DNA from: Acidobacteriota bacterium | GTDB lineage: Bacteria > Acidobacteriota > Terriglobia > Terriglobales > Acidobacteriaceae | Direction of reading: 5' to 3' | NCBI GenBank assembly: GCA_021799405.1 | Contig: JAJZAL010000332.1 | Coordinates: 1 to 5,028, forward strand | Length of the DNA: 5,028 bases | Shown: one piece after another, positions 1 to 5,028 of the stretch | Layout: every line of letters begins with the position of its first letter | Numbering within the stretch: the first letter of the stretch is position 1 | Program-made: the position numbers and the translations under genes | The notes under the pieces: model-generated | What the model saw: the letters and a program-made list of their open reading frames with translations, nothing else | What the model was told of the DNA's origin: nothing | Databases searched by the model: none

Positions 1-2
1 CA

Positions 3-140
3 GCCATAATCCCGGACGCGCACGAGGCACCCAGCCTCCAATTCACGCTGCGGATAGAGGGGCGTTGGACAAGGGGGTCTCCAAAGCGCGGCAGAGCCAG
101 CAGGGAACTGTATGAGGGGTATGCCATCCGGCCAAAGTGA
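3..140 (+). CDS. Possible 3' end of an unidentified upstream gene (partial)
   Basis: Frame 3 is open from the window edge to a TGA at 138-140, giving 45 codons with no start needed inside the window. About 70% of its third positions are G or C, which fits the coding genes downstream. The other two forward frames stop at base 7 and at about base 115. The C-terminal peptide is rich in Arg and Gly and includes RELYEGYAIRPK at its end. I do not recognise a family, and 45 residues are too few to assign a function. It could equally be a chance open frame. If real, the gene ends well before the peptidase gene and is probably a separate transcription unit, since candidate promoter elements lie in between. 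Confidence 0.3.
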   Translation, partial: AIIPDAHEAPSLQFTLRIEGRWTRGSPKRGRASRELYEGYAIRPK

Positions 141-156
141 TTTGAAGCTTTCCCGC

Positions 157-202
157 TTGAGATTGTGCAGCGATTGCGTAACCTACTGAAAATATTCATA
201 AT
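157..202 (+). promoter_or_regulatory. Candidate promoter upstream of the metallopeptidase gene
   Basis: A -10-like CATAAT at 197-202 lies 17 bases after TTGCGT at 174-179, within a locally AT-rich patch. A second option is TTGAGA at 157-162 with TAACCT at 179-184, spaced 16 bases. Either would start a transcript around 190-210 and give a 5' leader of roughly 170-190 bases before the chosen peptidase start. A perfect 10-base palindrome, ATGCATGCAT, occupies 212-221 just past the predicted start point. These are matches to the sigma-70-type consensus only; the -35 of the first pair is weak. The rest of 141-382 shows no convincing gene: the peptidase frame stays open back to a TTG at 203, but that stretch is Arg-rich and looks non-coding. 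Confidence 0.25.
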
Positions 203-360
203 TTGGACCGGATGCATGCATGGCGCTGGAATCGAAGAATATTGGAATCAGAGAGAGCGGCCGGCACGCAGTTCAGAAATACTCTCCAGCGAGGCAACCG
301 AGGCAACAAGGAAGATTGGCAGCGATCTCTCGGCGCACGCAGTGAACTCCGGCTCGCCTG

Positions 361-369
361 TGCTACGCT
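361..369 (+). promoter_or_regulatory. Extended -10-like element TGCTACGCT just before the peptidase start
   Basis: TGCTACGCT has the TGn extension followed by the hexamer TACGCT (364-369). A weak -35-like GTGAAC sits at 342-347, 16 bases away. Transcription from it would begin near 376, only a few bases before the GTG codons at 380 and 383, so the message would be leaderless or nearly so. That would fit the absence of any Shine-Dalgarno sequence upstream of those codons. A very similar TGCTACCCT stands at the same relative position before dtd. The match is short and could be chance. Confidence 0.25.
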
Positions 370-382
370 TCGACTATCTGTG

Positions 383-1396
383 GTGGCGAACTTCGAAAAA
401 ACGCCGGCAGAAGTCCAGGAGATCCTTTCCAAGCCGATTCAGCAGCTCGGCTTGAAGCTGGAAGGCTCTCCCCTGGAACGGTTCGTCCAGCAACTGTACA
501 AAGAACTGGAGGCCAAGAGACTCAACCGCTTCCGGCCCCGATGTTATCTCACCGATGAGTGGGGCTGTCCGAACATGGAACCCGTCATCGGGATTCCGTT
601 CTATTTGGCCGATCCTAAACTGCAGCGCCTCGAATCGGAGATGAACGACATTGAAGACGCGCGGCAGATCATGATGTACATGCGCCACGAGGCCGGTCAC
701 GCCTTCAATTACGCTTACGCGCTCTATAAAACACCGGAATGGCGCCAGCTCTTCGGGCCGTTCCGGCGGCCTTATCGCGACAGCTACAAGCCGGTTCCAT
801 TTTCGCGCCAGTTTGTGCGGCACCTTGAGGGCTGGTACGCGCAAAAGCATCCTGATGAGGACTTCGCTGAGACATTTGCGGTGTGGATCACACCTCGCTC
901 CAACTGGCGGAAGCGGTACAAAGGCTGGGGTGCGATGAAGAAGCTGCTCTACATGGATCGCATTGGCCATAAGCTCAGCGGCGCCGAGCCGGTCGTCGCA
1001 CGCGGCGATACCGATATTACCGTAGACGAAATGGATGTGACGGTTGGTGAGTTCTATCAGCGCGCGCTCGATCACGAACTCACGCTCGGCGAGCTTCCCC
1101 TCGACGCCGATCTGCGTGACATCTTCAATGTATCGAAGCGCCGCAGGAATAATGTGCGTCCGGCGGTTGATCTTCTTCACGAGAATCGCAAGGCCCTCGT
1201 CGACAAGGTGAATTACTGGACGGGCGTGCAACGTCCGCTGATTAAGAAGCTGGTGGAGACCATCGAAACAAAAGTAAGTGATCTCGGGTTGCGCGCCGAC
1301 ATAAAATATGAAAGAGAATACTTGACCGAACTCACTGTATACGCAACCGCGCTGGCGATGAACTACCTTACCCGGGGCAAGTTCATTCTGCCATGA
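383..1396 (+). CDS. Putative zinc-dependent metallopeptidase, gluzincin-like (HEAGH...E)
   Basis: The product is about 337 residues and is probably a cytoplasmic zinc metallopeptidase, since there is no signal peptide or membrane segment. The zinc motif HEAGH is at residues 102-106 (bases 686-700), with His102 and His106 as ligands and Glu103 as the general base. The likely third ligand is Glu163 in DEDFAETFAVW, 57 residues downstream, which is the gluzincin arrangement. Two cysteines (54 and 62) frame a CYLTDEWGC segment before the catalytic helix. The C-terminal 130 residues are charged and helix-rich, with no domain I recognise. The start is uncertain. I chose GTG at 383, with GTG at 380 equally possible, because the sequence turns protein-like there (VANFEKTPAEV). 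The frame runs back to TTG at 203, but that extension looks non-coding. No Shine-Dalgarno is visible. The ligase gene follows after 63 bases with no terminator, so co-transcription is likely. The substrate is unknown, and loss of peptidase activity cannot be excluded from sequence. Confidence 0.75.
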   Translation: MANFEKTPAEVQEILSKPIQQLGLKLEGSPLERFVQQLYKELEAKRLNRFRPRCYLTDEWGCPNMEPVIGIPFYLADPKLQRLESEMNDIEDARQIMMYMRHEAGHAFNYAYALYKTPEWRQLFGPFRRPYRDSYKPVPFSRQFVRHLEGWYAQKHPDEDFAETFAVWITPRSNWRKRYKGWGAMKKLLYMDRIGHKLSGAEPVVARGDTDITVDEMDVTVGEFYQRALDHELTLGELPLDADLRDIFNVSKRRRNNVRPAVDLLHENRKALVDKVNYWTGVQRPLIKKLVETIETKVSDLGLRADIKYEREYLTELTVYATALAMNYLTRGKFILP

Positions 1397-1450
1397 CGAG
1401 TGTTTGCCATTCGCGGTTGGCTGCGGATGTGGGCGATACAGAGAATGCGT

Positions 1451-1456
1451 AGAGGG
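1451..1456 (+). promoter_or_regulatory. Weak ribosome binding site supporting the ATG at 1460
   Basis: AGAGGG ends three bases before the ATG at 1460. This is closer than ideal, but it is the only purine-rich ribosome-binding candidate between the peptidase stop and the ligase core. The in-frame alternatives at 1400 (GTG), 1427 (ATG) and 1445 (ATG) have no better site and would add an Arg/Trp-rich extension unlike the family N terminus. Confidence 0.4.
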
Positions 1457-1459
1457 ATC

Positions 1460-2500
1460 ATGGCGAACCTGAAAGTAACGATATTGCACGACGTATGGGA
1501 AGAGGGCCCGCCTGAGCCTGAGCCACAGCCGGTCAAGGCGCCGCGCGGCAAAGACGGCAAGCGCCGGAAGAAGAAAGATCCTATGCACGACCGCGAAGAG
1601 ATCTTCGAGGCGCTGACGAAGCTCGGGCACGAACCTTCTTATCACGCTCTCGACGGCAAGAACCAGTCTCTGCTTGCGCTGGCAAGGTGCGGCGCCGACC
1701 TTGTCTTCAACCTCACAGAGTCATACGCCGGCGATGACACCATGGACAAGAACATCGCCGCCTATCTGGAACTGCTGCACCTTCCGTATACCGGCAGTGG
1801 GCCACAGGCTCTCTATCTTGCGCAGGACAAGTCGATTGCAAAGAAGATATTCGATTTTCACAAGATCAAGACGCCGAATTTCGCAATTTCCTATAAAGGC
1901 CTTACCGAACACGCGCACGACATCGCGTTTCCGCTGATCGTCAAGCCCGTCTCCGAAGACGGATCCATCGGCATTGACAATAGCTCTGTCGTCGATAGCG
2001 TGAAGGACCTGATGGAGCGCATTCACTACATCCACGAGGAATTCGACAGCCCGGCGCTCATTGAGGAGTACATTGAAGGCCGCGAAATCTACGCCGCCAT
2101 TCTCGGCAACGAGAACGCCGAGGTGCTCCCGCTGATTGAGCTCGATCTATCCAGGCTTCCCAAGGGCACACCGCGGATCGCCGGCCAGGACGTCAAGTTC
2201 GATTACGAGACTGAAGCGTACAAGGTGACGAAATCCGCGCCGGCCGTAGACCTCGACGAGGAGACCACCACAAAACTTCAGGACACCGCGCTTGCCGCCT
2301 ACCGCGCCCTCAAGCTGCGTGACTACGGTCGCATTGATATGCGGCTGAGCAAGAAAGGCGAGGTGTACGTCATCGAAGCCAACCCCAATCCATGGCTTTC
2401 GAGCGCTGCCGAATTTACCATGGCCGCCAGGAAGGCCGGTTACTCGTACACAGACATGATCGACAAGATTGTGGAACTGACCCGCACACGCTGCGTGTAG
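1460..2500 (+). CDS. D-alanine--D-alanine ligase-like ATP-grasp ligase
   Basis: This 346-residue cytoplasmic protein belongs to the ATP-grasp superfamily and most resembles D-Ala-D-Ala ligases, which join two amino acids using ATP through an acyl-phosphate. Visible family marks, in order, are FNLTES (83-88), PYTGSG (109-114), the ATP-binding [15 protein letters not shown] (158-172, Lys162), EEYIEGREI (202-210), an omega-loop-like FDYETEAY (247-254), GRID with Asp293, and EANPNP with Glu306 and Asn308, the expected Mg2+ ligands. Length is close to typical Ddl. What is unusual is the N terminus. After the first strand (KVTILHDVW), the usual Gly-Gly/Ser/Glu substrate motif of cell-wall Ddl is absent, and residues 14-42 form a Pro/Glu then Lys/Arg-rich segment. 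NPNPWLSS also replaces the common NTxPGMT. I therefore infer a Ddl-like peptide or amino-acid ligase of unknown substrate and assign no ddl symbol. It follows the metallopeptidase gene by 63 bases, probably in one operon. Confidence 0.82.
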   Translation: MANLKVTILHDVWEEGPPEPEPQPVKAPRGKDGKRRKKKDPMHDREEIFEALTKLGHEPSYHALDGKNQSLLALARCGADLVFNLTESYAGDDTMDKNIAAYLELLHLPYTGSGPQALYLAQDKSIAKKIFDFHKIKTPNFAISYKGLTEHAHDIAFPLIVKPVSEDGSIGIDNSSVVDSVKDLMERIHYIHEEFDSPALIEEYIEGREIYAAILGNENAEVLPLIELDLSRLPKGTPRIAGQDVKFDYETEAYKVTKSAPAVDLDEETTTKLQDTALAAYRALKLRDYGRIDMRLSKKGEVYVIEANPNPWLSSAAEFTMAARKAGYSYTDMIDKIVELTRTRCV

Positions 2501-2583
2501 CACATAGAGAGGCTTGCGACGGTAGTGCCCGGTCCTGTTTTGGGGTTCGCGGCCTCGATTCGCGAGTTTGCCAGAGCCAGGAA

Positions 2584-2592
2584 TGCTACCCT
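2584..2592 (+). promoter_or_regulatory. Extended -10-like element TGCTACCCT before dtd
   Basis: TGCTACCCT contains the hexamer TACCCT at 2587-2592, nine bases before the dtd ATG. Transcription from it would start near 2599 and give an almost leaderless message. This fits the lack of a well-placed Shine-Dalgarno: the nearest purine run, AGGA at 2579-2582, is 19 bases from the ATG. No good -35 hexamer is seen at the proper distance; TTTGCC at 2567-2572 is only 14 bases away. The element resembles the one before the peptidase gene (361-369). Confidence 0.22.
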
Positions 2593-2601
2593 GAAACGGC
2601 A

Positions 2602-3051
2602 ATGCGTGCCGTAGTACAACGTGTCTCAAGCGCTTCCGTCGCGGTCGGAGGACAGGTGATTGGGGAGATCGGTCCGGGTCTGCTGGTGCTGCTGGGGGTT
2701 GCTGCGAGCGACGCTGAAGCCGATGCGGACTACCTCGCCGGGAAGATTGCCGGGCTGCGCATCTTTGAGGATGGAGACGGCAAGATGAACCGGAGCGTGG
2801 CGGATGTTGGCGGGGCGGTGCTCGCGGTTTCGCAATTCACGCTCTACGGCGACGTCCGCCGCGGCAAGCGGCCTTCGTTTGACGACGCCGCCCGCCCCGA
2901 GCGGGCCCGCGAACTCTACGAGTACTTCGTTGCGCAGATTCGCCGGCGCGGCCTGCGATGCGAAACCGGCCAGTTCCAGGCCATGATGGCGGTGTCACTG
3001 GTTAACCAGGGACCGGTGACTGTACTGTTGGATAGCGCCAAATTGTTTTAG
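2602..3051 (+). CDS. dtd: D-aminoacyl-tRNA deacylase (D-Tyr-tRNA deacylase family)
   Basis: DTD hydrolyses D-amino acids, and also glycine mischarged on tRNA-Ala, from tRNA in the cytoplasm, keeping them out of translation. The 149-residue product matches bacterial DTD along its whole length (E. coli Dtd is 145 residues). It begins [15 protein letters not shown], has [13 protein letters not shown] at 21-33, GKMN at 60-63, the active-site motif SQFTL at 77-81 followed by a basic RRGKRPSF segment, and the second catalytic motif NQGPVT at 135-140. Gly137-Pro138 there corresponds to the cross-subunit Gly-cisPro of the homodimer. The frame is open upstream to 2392, but that part overlaps the ligase gene in another frame. 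ATG 2602 gives exactly the family N terminus. It lies 101 bases after the ligase stop; a weak inverted repeat (2546-2566) lies in the gap but no terminator is evident. The gene ends in TAG. Confidence 0.97.
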   Translation: MRAVVQRVSSASVAVGGQVIGEIGPGLLVLLGVAASDAEADADYLAGKIAGLRIFEDGDGKMNRSVADVGGAVLAVSQFTLYGDVRRGKRPSFDDAARPERARELYEYFVAQIRRRGLRCETGQFQAMMAVSLVNQGPVTVLLDSAKLF

Positions 3052-3264
3052 CTGATTGTGCTGAAAAGGCAGTGTGCGGACGGCGAACGCATTGAGCCGA
3101 AGACCTCTGGTCGCGCCGAGTGGACGCCGATCGCCTTGCGCATGTTGCAGGCACATGAAAATGAGCGGTGATCCGGCGCTTCAATCAGTATTGCGCAAAT
3201 TTTGGTTTTGCTTTGAGTCGCGTTTGAAATAGTCTGTTGTATACGTTGAAAACGAGGGTCAACC
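3052..3264 (+). promoter_or_regulatory. Intergenic region with candidate promoter and Shine-Dalgarno for the propeller/phosphoesterase gene
   Basis: From about 3190 the sequence becomes AT-rich. A plausible -35/-10 pair is TTGCTT (3208-3213) and TAGTCT (3230-3235), spaced 16 bases. An alternative uses TTGAGT (3213-3218) with TTGTAT (3237-3242). An 8-base palindrome, TTGCGCAA, at 3191-3198 lies just upstream of both and could be a protein-binding site. GAGGG at 3254-3258 is a good Shine-Dalgarno, six bases before the ATG at 3265. The first part (3052-3171) contains a 39-codon open frame continuing from the dtd stop and a nested weak inverted repeat (3081-3118), without a T-tract. I see no clear dtd terminator. 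Confidence 0.35.
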
Positions 3265-5028
3265 ATGCGCTTGAAGTATTCGATTGCAATCCTTGCTGCT
3301 GATTCGATTTTGTTTTGCCTTCTCGCAGCCTCTCCATTCGCTCACGCCCAGGCGCAGCCGTCCCAGACAGGCAGTTCTGGTTTCAATACCGGCCCGCTGA
3401 AGGAGTCCTCGACGGGAGTTGTGCTGGCTGGAAAGAACACGGTTTCAGGCCGCGCTCCGACCTCTCAGGTGAACAGCCCGGATCGCACCGTGGGCCCACA
3501 GCAGGATGGCTCCATCGTCGCGTCAGACAACCAGACGCTGACGCCGGCAGGGAAGATCGTTGAACTCGGTTCGCCGGTGCGGGCAAAGGCAATTGCGCTC
3601 AATCCAAATAGCGCCACGCATAGCGGCGCAGTGCTGATGATGGGCTCGCCGCAGCCGGTGATCGTATTCAACACCGCTACCGGACGCGTTCTCCAGCGCT
3701 TCACTCCAACCGGCGCGGCGGGGGCTTCTCCTAAAAATGTGAGGGCCGGATCGTTCGCGGGAATCACGTACTCCTCTGACGGTACGAAATTGCTCTTCAG
3801 CCAGGACGATAATTATGTCGTTATCGCGGATGTGAACCGGGAGACGGGCCTTCTGACCGATGAGCAGAGGGTGAGCCTGCCCAAACCGCCTGCCGACGGG
3901 CGGCCTTATCACAACGCGAAGTCGATCAATCCGGGTGGAATTGCACTTTCAGCAGGCGGCAAGCGAGCTTATGTAGCGTTGAACGCGGTGAACACGCTCG
4001 GCGTGATCGACCTAGCGTCATCTCCGGCCAGGCTTATCGCGCAGATTCCTGTCGGCAATGTTCCGAACAGTGTGGTGATTCAAGGCAAGTATGCCTACGT
4101 GAGCAATGAAGGCGGGCGTCCGGCTACCAGCGCAGATTTCACGAACTATTCTGACGGCACACCGATTGTCGTGGACCGGCGAAATGCCTTCACCCTTACC
4201 GGCACGGTGTCTGTCGTGGATATTGCGAAGGGCAGGCAAGTCAAGTCGATTCCTGTCGGCCTGCACCCGGCCGGTATGGCGATCTACGGATCGAAACTAT
4301 ACGTCGCGAATGCTTACAGTGACAGCCTGTCTGTGATTGATCTGCACACCGACAAGGTGGTCCGCACCATCAACCTCAGCGTTCCGATTGATCGCGGCGT
4401 CTTTGGTTCGGGTCCAAATGGCGTTGCCGTCACGGAGGATGGCAGAGCATATGTCACGCTGGGCGAAGCCAACGCCGTAGCTGTCGTCAACCTGCAGGGA
4501 AGAGATGCGAATCCAGTCATCGGCTATATCCCAACTGCCTATTTCCCCACGTCCATCGCATACGACAAGGCACAGAAGCAGCTCCTGATTGCTGATGACA
4601 AGGGTCTTGGCGCGCGGGGCCTCACAAGAATCAAAAACGGTGTGATCGGGTACTACACGCATGCCGATACCGGAGTCGTGAACCTGATACCGGAGCCAAA
4701 CGCAAACGAACTTGCACGGTTCAGCAAACAGGTCTTCGTCAACAACCATTGGAACCTGACCACGAATATCGAGGTTGGGCCGCTGTACGTCAATTCCCAT
4801 GCAGTGCCGGTGGCTGTTCCCAAACATATCGGGGAACCTTCCCTGATCAAGTATGTTTTTCTCGTCATTAAAGAGAACCGCACCTATGACGCGATGCTGG
4901 GAGACGTCGCCTGGGGTAATGGCTCTCCCGCGCTGGCGGTCTTTGCGTCCGCCGTGCCGAATCAGCATGCGTTCGTAAAGCGCTTTCCGCTGCTTGACAA
5001 TGTTTACGCTCCAAGCCGCCAGTCCTCC
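3265..5028 (+). CDS. Secreted YVTN/YncE-like beta-propeller fused to a phosphoesterase domain (3' end beyond window)
   Basis: The reading frame is open for 588 codons to the window edge. Residues 1-28 look like a Sec signal peptide: basic MRLK, a hydrophobic core (with one odd Asp at 13) and an AHA cleavage site at 26-28, so the product should be exported. A Ser/Thr/Gln-rich linker runs to about residue 90. Residues 95-480 hold propeller-type repeats, for example AYVALNAVNTLGVIDL (235-250), TVSVVDI followed by IPVGLHPAGMAI (314-340), LYVANAYSDSLSVIDL (345-360) and AYVTLGEANAVAVVNL (395-410). From about 528 a second domain starts with KYVFLVIKENRTYD (529-542), typical of the phosphoesterase family (phospholipase C/acid phosphatase type). 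It continues through LLDNVYAPSRQSS, where the family usually has its nucleophile-containing segment. The order matches proteins annotated as bifunctional YncE/alkaline phosphatase family proteins. The substrate is unknown, and the rest of the catalytic site is outside the window. ATG 3265 is preceded by GAGGG with good spacing. The gene is probably transcribed separately from dtd. Confidence 0.88.
   Translation, partial: MRLKYSIAILAADSILFCLLAASPFAHAQAQPSQTGSSGFNTGPLKESSTGVVLAGKNTVSGRAPTSQVNSPDRTVGPQQDGSIVASDNQTLTPAGKIVELGSPVRAKAIALNPNSATHSGAVLMMGSPQPVIVFNTATGRVLQRFTPTGAAGASPKNVRAGSFAGITYSSDGTKLLFSQDDNYVVIADVNRETGLLTDEQRVSLPKPPADGRPYHNAKSINPGGIALSAGGKRAYVALNAVNTLGVIDLASSPARLIAQIPVGNVPNSVVIQGKYAYVSNEGGRPATSADFTNYSDGTPIVVDRRNAFTLTGTVSVVDIAKGRQVKSIPVGLHPAGMAIYGSKLYVANAYSDSLSVIDLHTDKVVRTINLSVPIDRGVFGSGPNGVAVTEDGRAYVTLGEANAVAVVNLQGRDANPVIGYIPTAYFPTSIAYDKAQKQLLIADDKGLGARGLTRIKNGVIGYYTHADTGVVNLIPEPNANELARFSKQVFVNNHWNLTTNIEVGPLYVNSHAVPVAVPKHIGEPSLIKYVFLVIKENRTYDAMLGDVAWGNGSPALAVFASAVPNQHAFVKRFPLLDNVYAPSRQSS

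Noticed and set aside
203..382. N-terminal extension of the peptidase from TTG 203
   Set aside because: The extra 60 residues are Arg-rich and unstructured-looking, overlap candidate promoter elements and have no ribosome binding site. The protein-like sequence begins at about 380.
1400..1459. Longer ligase starting at GTG 1400
   Set aside because: It would add 20 Arg/Trp-rich residues before the normal first beta-strand of the family, with no ribosome binding site. ATG 1460 has AGAGGG upstream.
374..1645. A 423-codon open frame on the minus strand opposite the peptidase and the ligase start
   Set aside because: It mirrors the codon bias of the + strand genes, spans two genes and their gap, and shows no recognisable motif. 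The + strand products have clear family motifs.
2546..2566. Inverted repeat TTCGCG/CGCGAG between the ligase gene and dtd as a terminator
   Set aside because: The stem is six pairs with one G-U wobble and a nine-base loop, and no T-tract follows.
2147..2629. A 160-codon minus-strand open frame over the ligase 3' end and dtd start
   Set aside because: It overlaps two well-identified + strand genes and its translation has no recognisable family features.
3081..3118. Nested inverted repeat (CGGCG...CGCCG enclosing GACC-TCT-GGTC) as a dtd terminator
   Set aside because: The stems are only four and five pairs, the outer arms are separated by unpaired sequence, and no T-tract follows.
4297..4968. 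A 223-codon minus-strand open frame opposite the propeller gene
   Set aside because: It lies wholly inside the well-supported propeller/phosphoesterase gene and has no domain-like sequence.

Overview
The window is a GC-rich bacterial stretch with every supportable gene on the + strand. The gene content suggests a soil or environmental bacterium, possibly an Acidobacteriota member: a zinc-peptidase-like gene paired with a D-Ala-D-Ala-ligase-like gene, then dtd, then a secreted YVTN propeller/phosphoesterase protein. The phylum is an inference from gene types; there is no rRNA or other phylogenetic marker here.

Layout. Bases 3-140 may hold the 3' end of an unidentified upstream gene. Bases 141-382 look non-coding and carry candidate promoter elements. 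Bases 383-1396 encode a cytoplasmic gluzincin-like metallopeptidase (HEAGH plus a downstream glutamate). After a 63-base gap, bases 1460-2500 encode an ATP-grasp ligase of the D-alanine--D-alanine ligase superfamily. It keeps the ATP/Mg2+ core, but a Pro/Lys-rich segment replaces the usual Ddl N-terminal substrate motif. After 101 bases, 2602-3051 encode D-aminoacyl-tRNA deacylase (dtd), the most secure call. A 213-base intergenic region with promoter-like AT-rich sequence and a good Shine-Dalgarno precedes an exported protein at 3265-5028. That protein has a YncE-like beta-propeller followed by the start of an alkaline-phosphatase-type phosphoesterase domain, and it is cut by the window end.

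How the genes may work together. The peptidase and ligase are probably co-transcribed, because no promoter or terminator is visible between them. They form a candidate peptide-bond making/breaking module with unknown substrate. dtd is a housekeeping quality-control gene that removes D-amino acids from tRNA; any link to the ligase next door is speculative. The propeller/phosphoesterase gene appears to be a separate transcription unit acting outside the cytoplasm.

The candidate for something undescribed is the metallopeptidase plus Ddl-like ligase pair. No CRISPR array, tRNA, rRNA, insertion sequence or long repeat was seen.
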